Shown here: piece by piece, positions 58,810-64,000 of the stretch
How positions within the stretch are numbered: position 1 is the stretch's first letter
How the letters are laid out: the number at the start of each line of letters is the position of its first letter
Source of the DNA: Streptomyces sp. CB01201
Lineage (GTDB): Bacteria > Actinomycetota > Actinomycetes > Streptomycetales > Streptomycetaceae
NCBI RefSeq assembly: GCF_002803085.1
Contig: NZ_NNBJ01000013.1
Location: 205,074 to 269,073, forward strand
DNA length: 64,000 nucleotides
Direction of reading: 5' to 3'
Notes under the pieces: generated by a model
Database searches by the model: none
What the model was told of the DNA's origin: nothing
Seen by the model: only the letters and a program-made list of their open reading frames with translations
Position numbers and translations under genes: made by a program

Positions 58810-60353
58810 CGACCCAGTCCCAACCGGTCGCGCCCCGCCGTACGTATCTGATCGGCCGCGCCCGGCCGTCGGCCGTCGTCGGCAAGAACCGCGAGACCGG
58901 CGAGATCGTACTGATCATCGGCGGCGCGTTCCTCGGCATGATGTGCGGGCTCCTGGTCCCCGTCCTGTCCCTGCGGATCGTGCTTCTGATGGGCTTCCCG
59001 TTCCTGGCGCTCGCGGCGGTGTACCTGCCGTACAAGCACCGCACGTTCTACAAGTGGTTCGAGATCAACCGCAGTTACAAGCGTTCGCTGCGCCGCGGCA
59101 CCGCCTTCCGCTCGGGCGCGGCCGAGGCCGGCGTACGGCTCGACGGGCGCGAGGTCGAGGTGGGACCGCCGCCCGGCATCGGCCACGTCAGCTGGCTCGC
59201 CGCCCCCTTCGGCCCCGACGAGATCGCGGTCCTGCTGCACGCGGACCGCCGTACCGTCACCGCCGCCATCGAGATCGAGGGCCCCGGCGTAGGCCTGCGC
59301 GACAGCGAGGACCAGGAGGCCCTCGTCGACCGCTTCGGCACGCTGCTCAAGCATGTCGCCAACGGCGACGGCTTTGTGACGCGGCTTCAGATGCTGGCCC
59401 GCACCCTCCCCGCCGACCCCGACGCGCACGCCAAGGACGTCGCCCAGCGCGGCGACACCAAGGCCCCCGGTTGGCTCCAGGACTCCTACGAGCAGCTCCA
59501 GTCGATGGTGTCCACCTCCAGCGAGCAGCACCGCGCCTACCTCGTGGCCTGCATGCAGTACAGCCGTGAGCTGGCCGCCGAGGCCAACGCGATGGCCCGC
59601 GCCGCCAACCCGCACGGCCGCAAGCTCGACCGCGACGCCGGCCTCGCCGTCGTCATGGCACGTGAACTCACCGACATCTGCGCCCGGTTGGCCGAGGCCG
59701 ACATCCGCGTACGCCAGCCGCTCGGCCAGAGCCGGCTCGCCTCGCTCGTGCACTCCATGTACGACCCGGACCACCCCATCGACCACATCCAGGCCATGAC
59801 CAAGCGCAACGCCTGGCCGGCCGAGCTCGACGCGGTGGAGCCCACCTACCTCCAGGCCAAGACCCGCGAGTCCTCGACGCGGGCGCCCTGGTGCCACGCC
59901 ACGGCCTGGGTGAAGGAGTGGCCGATGACCCCGGTCGGCGTCAACTTCCTCGCCCCGCTGCTCGTCCACACCCCGGACGTGATCCGTACGGTCGCCGTCT
60001 GCATGGACCTGGAGCCGACCGAGGTCGCGATCGAGCGCATGCTCACGGAGAAGACCAACGACGAGGCGGAGGCGTCCCGCGCCGCCAAGATGAACCGCAC
60101 CGTCGACCCGCGCGACATCGCCGCCCACGGCCGTCTCGACCAGCGCGGCGAGGACCTCGCGAGCGGCGCCGCCGGCGTCAACCTGGTCGGCTACATCACG
60201 GTGTCCTCGCGCTCTCCGGAGGCCCTCGCCCGCGACAAGCGGACCATCAGAGCCTCCGCCGGCAAGTCGTATCTGAAGCTGGAGTGGTGCGACCGCGAGC
60301 ACCACCGCGCCTTCGTCAACACCCTGCCGTTCGCGACCGGAATCCGCCGCTAG
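58806..60353 (+). CDS. SCO6880-family protein: VirB3 plus VirB4 N-terminal half
   Basis: 515 residues from a TTG at 58806 with the strong ribosome site GGAGGTGGAGGG. N-terminal GRARP segment and two TMs (about 33-77) resemble VirB3/PrgI; the cytoplasmic remainder resembles the N-terminal domain of VirB4, ending in the VirB4 hallmark HHRAFVNTLPFATGI that normally sits just before the ATPase domain. The ATPase follows as a separate gene 19 bases on. The parts read as a VirB3-VirB4N fusion split from VirB4C. Known in databases as SCO6880 family; the VirB reading is my interpretation. Confidence 0.85.
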   Translation: MTTQSQPVAPRRTYLIGRARPSAVVGKNRETGEIVLIIGGAFLGMMCGLLVPVLSLRIVLLMGFPFLALAAVYLPYKHRTFYKWFEINRSYKRSLRRGTAFRSGAAEAGVRLDGREVEVGPPPGIGHVSWLAAPFGPDEIAVLLHADRRTVTAAIEIEGPGVGLRDSEDQEALVDRFGTLLKHVANGDGFVTRLQMLARTLPADPDAHAKDVAQRGDTKAPGWLQDSYEQLQSMVSTSSEQHRAYLVACMQYSRELAAEANAMARAANPHGRKLDRDAGLAVVMARELTDICARLAEADIRVRQPLGQSRLASLVHSMYDPDHPIDHIQAMTKRNAWPAELDAVEPTYLQAKTRESSTRAPWCHATAWVKEWPMTPVGVNFLAPLLVHTPDVIRTVAVCMDLEPTEVAIERMLTEKTNDEAEASRAAKMNRTVDPRDIAAHGRLDQRGEDLASGAAGVNLVGYITVSSRSPEALARDKRTIRASAGKSYLKLEWCDREHHRAFVNTLPFATGIRR

Positions 60354-60372
60354 TTGAGAGGCAGTACCCGCC

Positions 60373-61797
60373 ATGCGAGATCCGCTGTCTCTCGTCTCGG
60401 ACGCCTTCACCTCCCTGCTGTTCGGCAAGGTGGAGACCACCCGGCTCCCCGTCCGCACCTCCACGGGCCAGGCCCAGGCCGTCTACCTGCCGACGGCCGC
60501 CCCCGGCCTCGGCGACTCCGGCGTGATCATCGGGCGCGAGGTGTACAGCGGCAAGGGCTACATCTACGACCCCTTCCAGTTGTACGGACAGCAGCTCCCG
60601 GCCCCGCACTGGCTGGTCCTCGGCGAGTCCGGCAACGGCAAGTCGGCGCTTGAAAAGACGTACGTACTGCGGCAGTTGAGGTTCCGCGACCGCCAGGTCG
60701 TCGTCCTTGACGCACAGGGCGAGGACGGCGTCGGCGAGTGGAACCTCATCGCGCGCGAGCTGGGGATAACCCCCATCCGGCTCGACCCGATGACCGCGAT
60801 GGACGGCGGCATCCGGCTCAACCCCCTGGACCCGGCGATCACCACGACCGGCCAGCTCGCCCTGCTCCGCACGATCATCGAAGTGGCGATGGGGCACGGC
60901 CTGGACGAACGCTCGGGCTTCGCCCTCAAGGTGGCGCACGCGTACGTCAACACCACCATCACGGACCGCCAGCCGGTCCTGACCGACATCGTCGAGCAAC
61001 TGCGCCACCCGGAGGCCGAGTCGGCCGAGGCGATGAACGTCGACATAGAAGATGTACGCGCCTGGGGCCTGGACGTCGCCCTGGTCCTCGACCGCCTGGT
61101 CGACGGCGACCTGCGCGGCATGTTCGACGGCCCGACGACCATCGGCATCGACCTGGACGCCCCCCTGATCGTCTTCGACCTCTCGCACATCGACCGCAAC
61201 TCGATCGCGATGCCGATCCTGATGGCGATCGTCGGCGTCTGGCTGGAGCACACCTGGATCCGCCCCGACCGGAAGAAGCGCATCTTCCTGGTCGAGGAGG
61301 CCTGGCACATCATCAACAGCCCGTTCGTGGCCCAACTCTTCCAGCGCCTGCTGAAGTTCGGCCGGCGCCTCGGCCTGTCCTTCGTGGCGGTCGTCCACCA
61401 CCTGTCCGACGTCGTGGACGGAGCCGCGGCCAGGGAGGCGGCCGCCATCCTGAAGATGGCCTCGACGAGGACGATCTACGCGCAGAAGGCCGACGAGGCA
61501 CGGGCGACGGGCCGGGTCCTGGGCCTGCCGCGCTGGGCCGTGGAGATCATCCCGACCCTCACCCCGGGCATCGCGGTATGGGACGTGAACGGCAACGTCC
61601 AGGTGGTCAAGCACCTGATCACGGAACGCGAACGCCCCCTGGTCTTCACCGACCGCGCGATGACTGAGTCCGCGGCAACGGACGACATCCTGGCCTCGGA
61701 GCTGGACTCCCAACTCGAATCCGAGACGGAACGCCGGGCAGCGATGATCGAACAACAACTGTCCGCATCCGACTCACCCGAGTCCACGGTGGCCTGA
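60373..61797 (+). CDS. VirB4-type ATPase domain protein
   Basis: 474 residues. Short N-terminus (MRDPLSLVSDAFTSLLFGKV), then VIIGREVYSGKGYIYDPFQLYGQQLPAPHWLVLGESGNGKSALEKTYVLR with Walker A Gly84-Ser91, VVVLDAQGEDGVGEWNLIARELG, RLNPLDP, VIFDLSHIDRN, Walker B IFLVEEAWHI (Ile304-Glu309) and the sensor region GRRLGLSFVAVVHHLSDVV. Standard features of HerA/FtsK-like VirB4/TraC ATPases that energise T4SS assembly or transport. It lacks the N-terminal half, which is in the gene upstream. Starts 19 bases downstream of it and is followed after one base by the VirD4-like gene. Confidence 0.92.
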   Translation: MRDPLSLVSDAFTSLLFGKVETTRLPVRTSTGQAQAVYLPTAAPGLGDSGVIIGREVYSGKGYIYDPFQLYGQQLPAPHWLVLGESGNGKSALEKTYVLRQLRFRDRQVVVLDAQGEDGVGEWNLIARELGITPIRLDPMTAMDGGIRLNPLDPAITTTGQLALLRTIIEVAMGHGLDERSGFALKVAHAYVNTTITDRQPVLTDIVEQLRHPEAESAEAMNVDIEDVRAWGLDVALVLDRLVDGDLRGMFDGPTTIGIDLDAPLIVFDLSHIDRNSIAMPILMAIVGVWLEHTWIRPDRKKRIFLVEEAWHIINSPFVAQLFQRLLKFGRRLGLSFVAVVHHLSDVVDGAAAREAAAILKMASTRTIYAQKADEARATGRVLGLPRWAVEIIPTLTPGIAVWDVNGNVQVVKHLITERERPLVFTDRAMTESAATDDILASELDSQLESETERRAAMIEQQLSASDSPESTVA

Positions 61798-61798
61798 A

Positions 61799-63382
61799 GT
61801 GAGCGGAACCGGCACCCCGAGAGGCGACCAGCGAGGCATCCCCGATTCCCTCCTGGTCGGCCTCCTGGCCTTCCTGCTCGGCCTGACGGTCCTGGTGTGG
61901 ACGGCGACGGGCCTGGCCGGCCTGTTCACCCATGGGTCCTGGCCCCCAGGCGTATCGTTCACGCACAGCCCGATGGCCCTGAGATCCCTGATCACGGCCC
62001 CCCAGGACCTCACCACCGCCTGGCCGGACACCCCGCCCCCGGCCCTCCCGGGCTACGGTCTCTTCTGGGGCCTCCTGATCGGCGAACTCCTGGTCCTGAT
62101 CGTCCTGACCATCTTCATGCTGGGGACGTTCACGCGCTGGCGAGCGGTACGAGCGAGAGCGAGACAGCACGCGGCACCCGCGGCGGCCCCCTCCGCCCAG
62201 TCCCCCCACCCGGCACCAGCGGTCGTTGAGGCGGCGCCCGCTCCCGCCGCCGGGTTCCCCATCGCTCCCGTCGCCGGAGCCCCGGTACCCGCCGGCGGCC
62301 CCGCCGAGCCGCCGGCCTCCGGCCCCGAGCAGCCCATCGAGCCCGCCCACGCGCCGGCGGCCCCCGCGGTTCCCGAGCCCAGCCCCCCGGCATGGACCGT
62401 GCCCACCCGGTCGAGCGCGGTGGAACAGTTCCCCACCCCCCGGGCCGAACAGCCGCACCCCCGGCTCCACTTCGGCCCCCCGGAGACCCGGAGGCCCCGC
62501 GCCCTCCAGGCGATCCAGGACGCGGAGGGCGCAGCCCTCGTCGTCACCTCGGACCCCACCCTGTGGGCCGAGACCAAGGACGCCCGCGCCAAGCTCGGCC
62601 CGGTCCACGTCTACGACCCGACCCACCGCTGTGACACCCCCGCCCGACTCCACTGGTCCCCGACCGCCGACTGCGAGGACCCGGACACCGCCGCGGCACG
62701 GGCCGCCGCCCTCCTCGCCCCCGTACGCCCCCAGGCCCGCATGGACGCCGCCATGGCGGACACCGCGGAGACCCTGCTGCGCTGCTGGCTGCACGCAGCC
62801 GCCCTGGAGAGCCGCGACGGCCGAGCGACGAAGCAACTGCACCGCTGGGCCCAGGGAACGGCCGCCCACGAGGCCGTACGGATCCTGCGCACGCATCCCA
62901 AGGCGCAGAGCGGCAGCGCGGGCCTCCTGGAATCGGCGCTCACGGCCTACCCCGAACGCCGGGAAATCGCCCAGCAGTTGACGGCCCGAGCCCTGGCCTG
63001 CCTCTCGTCCATCCACATCCGGGACGCCTGCACACCAAACCGAGCGGATTCGCTCGCTCTGGAATCATTCGCGAACGAAGGGGGCACCCTTTATGTGGTG
63101 GGGGAAGCGATCGAGGATCCCCGGTCCGACCCCGCCGCGATGCCGCTCCTGACGGCACTCGCCTCAGACGTGGTCGAGCGCGGCCGCCGCATGGCCGAAC
63201 GGTCATCTGACGGTCGCCTCGACCCACCAATGACGCTCGTCCTGGACGACGTCGCGGCCGTGGCTCCGCTTCCCCGGCTACCGGAGCTGCTGTCGACCGG
63301 TCAGGGCCAGGACCTCCCGCTCCTGGTCCTGCTCCGCTCCCCCGAACAGGCCCGATCCCGCTGGACCGAGGCCCTGACGTAG
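61799..63382 (+). CDS. VirD4/TraG-like coupling protein with degenerate P-loop
   Basis: 527 residues from a GTG at 61799. Two N-terminal TMs (about 18-43 and 87-111), a long Pro/Ala linker, then a domain that reads like a coupling protein: AALVVTSDPTLWAETKDARAKLGPVHVYDPTHRC, and a C-terminal LVLDDVAAVAPLPRLPELLSTGQGQDLPLLVLLRSPEQARSRW (Walker B Asp483-Asp484 and the Q-S/P-x-x-Q region). Where the Walker A should be (about 226-232) only GPPETRR is found, with no Gly-Lys-Ser/Thr. It may therefore not hydrolyse ATP. The end of the operon. Confidence 0.82.
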   Translation: MSGTGTPRGDQRGIPDSLLVGLLAFLLGLTVLVWTATGLAGLFTHGSWPPGVSFTHSPMALRSLITAPQDLTTAWPDTPPPALPGYGLFWGLLIGELLVLIVLTIFMLGTFTRWRAVRARARQHAAPAAAPSAQSPHPAPAVVEAAPAPAAGFPIAPVAGAPVPAGGPAEPPASGPEQPIEPAHAPAAPAVPEPSPPAWTVPTRSSAVEQFPTPRAEQPHPRLHFGPPETRRPRALQAIQDAEGAALVVTSDPTLWAETKDARAKLGPVHVYDPTHRCDTPARLHWSPTADCEDPDTAAARAAALLAPVRPQARMDAAMADTAETLLRCWLHAAALESRDGRATKQLHRWAQGTAAHEAVRILRTHPKAQSGSAGLLESALTAYPERREIAQQLTARALACLSSIHIRDACTPNRADSLALESFANEGGTLYVVGEAIEDPRSDPAAMPLLTALASDVVERGRRMAERSSDGRLDPPMTLVLDDVAAVAPLPRLPELLSTGQGQDLPLLVLLRSPEQARSRWTEALT

Positions 63383-63388
63383 CCGGCG

Positions 63389-63934
63389 CTACGGCCTGGG
63401 AATCTCCATCTCAAGGTCACGCCCGCCGTCATCGGTCAGCAGCGCCGTGAACCCCGTGAGCACGAAGCCGGCCTTCCGGTAGAAGCCCCGAGCCCGCGGA
63501 TTGTCCTCGTGCACCAGGAGGCGGACCCGGTTCACCCGCGGCTCCTCCAGCGCCCAGGCCCAGGCGAGCGCGGCCGCGAAGAGCCGCTCGGTCAGCCCGG
63601 TGCCACGGTGTTCGGGCCGTACGAAGACCCCCACGATGTGCGCCTGGGACGAGTCGATCCGGTTCCCGAAGACATCATCGGCACCCTCGGTCTCGGCTAT
63701 CACCACCACATTGCCGGCCCATGTGCCGTCCGGGCCCTCGGCGACGAACTGCCGCACGGACGGGCCCTGCGCGTTCCTGGCCCGCTCCTGCCAGAACTCA
63801 TCGGGCTGCGCAGAGGCGGTTTCCAGGGTGTCGAGAAACGCGACCGGGGCGACGGGATCGGCGAGCGATGCGAGCCGCAGCTCTTTGACCTTGCGCCACT
63901 CATCGGCGCGGACAGGGCGTATGACGTGTTCCAT
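63389..63934 (-). CDS. GNAT family N-acetyltransferase
   Basis: 181 residues from the ATG at 63934 (MEHVIRPVRADEWRKVKELRLASLAD). Acetyl-CoA-binding loop AHIVGVFVRPEHRGTGLTERLFAAALAWA and C-terminal RVRLLVHEDNPRARGFYRKAGFVLTG are standard GNAT motifs. Substrate unknown. It converges on the T4SS-like operon with only 6 bases between stops, and is single. Confidence 0.9.
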   Translation of the reverse strand: MEHVIRPVRADEWRKVKELRLASLADPVAPVAFLDTLETASAQPDEFWQERARNAQGPSVRQFVAEGPDGTWAGNVVVIAETEGADDVFGNRIDSSQAHIVGVFVRPEHRGTGLTERLFAAALAWAWALEEPRVNRVRLLVHEDNPRARGFYRKAGFVLTGFTALLTDDGGRDLEMEIPRP

Positions 63935-63956
63935 GGGCCGATACTGCCACAACGCG

Positions 63957-64000
63957 AAAAAGCCCCGCACCGTGACCGTAATTTCTTACGGTCTGGTGCG
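63957..64000 (-). terminator. terminator at the window edge (minus strand)
   Basis: Minus strand: CGCACC, GACCGTAA, loop GAAA, TTACGGTC, GGTGCG (14 paired bases with a small internal loop), then GGGCTTTTT. It should end a leftward transcript that enters from beyond the window, ahead of the GNAT gene. Confidence 0.8.

Overview
This is a Streptomyces chromosome segment. Very high GC with GC-rich third codon positions, frequent GTG starts, mycothiol genes (mshA, mshD), a WhiG anti-sigma factor (rsiG), nur, glnR, csoR and a single rare TTA codon all point there. The gene order (mshA ... nur ... sulfurtransferase ... glnR ... mshD-ppk-pst-pit-csoR) follows the core arm of other Streptomyces chromosomes and in part the Rv0811-Rv0820 block of Mycobacterium tuberculosis; both comparisons are from memory.

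Layout. 0-8.4 kb: 3' part of an MFS transporter, YbjN protein, mshA, a methyltransferase, an NlpC/P60 wall hydrolase, a receiver-PP2C phosphatase, DUF2516, an HBHA-like protein and an HTH regulator with a perfect palindrome in its promoter. 8.4-15.2 kb: a block that looks accessory, with a decayed HEAT-repeat-type pseudogene, two TetR regulators, a VOC protein, a TTA-containing FAD monooxygenase, a DHFR-like reductase and a quinone-oxidoreductase-type MDR gene preceded by a textbook SoxR box. 15-29.7 kb: conserved housekeeping and regulatory genes (Eis-like GNAT, asparaginase, rsiG, dtd, ygfZ, nur, nitrobindin, DsrE, DUF3099, SseC/sulfurtransferase with a leaderless Cys leader peptide, DUF2993, moaD, hydrolase, glnR with a coupled upstream ORF, LacI). 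29.7-33.3 kb: HtrA-like protease plus a two-component system, probably secretion-stress CssRS.

33.7-48.4 kb is a phosphate cluster: secreted 5'-nucleotidase, (mshD), ppk-CHAD-NUDIX, PHO-box-controlled pstSCAB, and convergent pit with its DUF47 partner. csoR with its operator follows. 49.5-53.5 kb holds small proteins, a lipoprotein, a secreted BBE-type flavoenzyme and a PAP2 phosphatase.

53.5-63.4 kb is the most unusual part: a chromosomal type IV secretion-like locus made of a transglycosylase/NlpC wall hydrolase, a secreted serine protease, a small two-TM protein, a VirB8-like protein, a VirB6-like membrane protein, a VirB4 split into two genes, and a VirD4-like protein that keeps a Walker B-like segment but shows no recognisable P-loop. 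No relaxase is visible. Non-coding DNA is dominated by one composite repeat family found at 3' ends of genes (all long convergent gaps), and by an ~86-bp minisatellite that carries copies of the mshD stop-codon region. No tRNA, rRNA, CRISPR array or insertion sequence was recognised.
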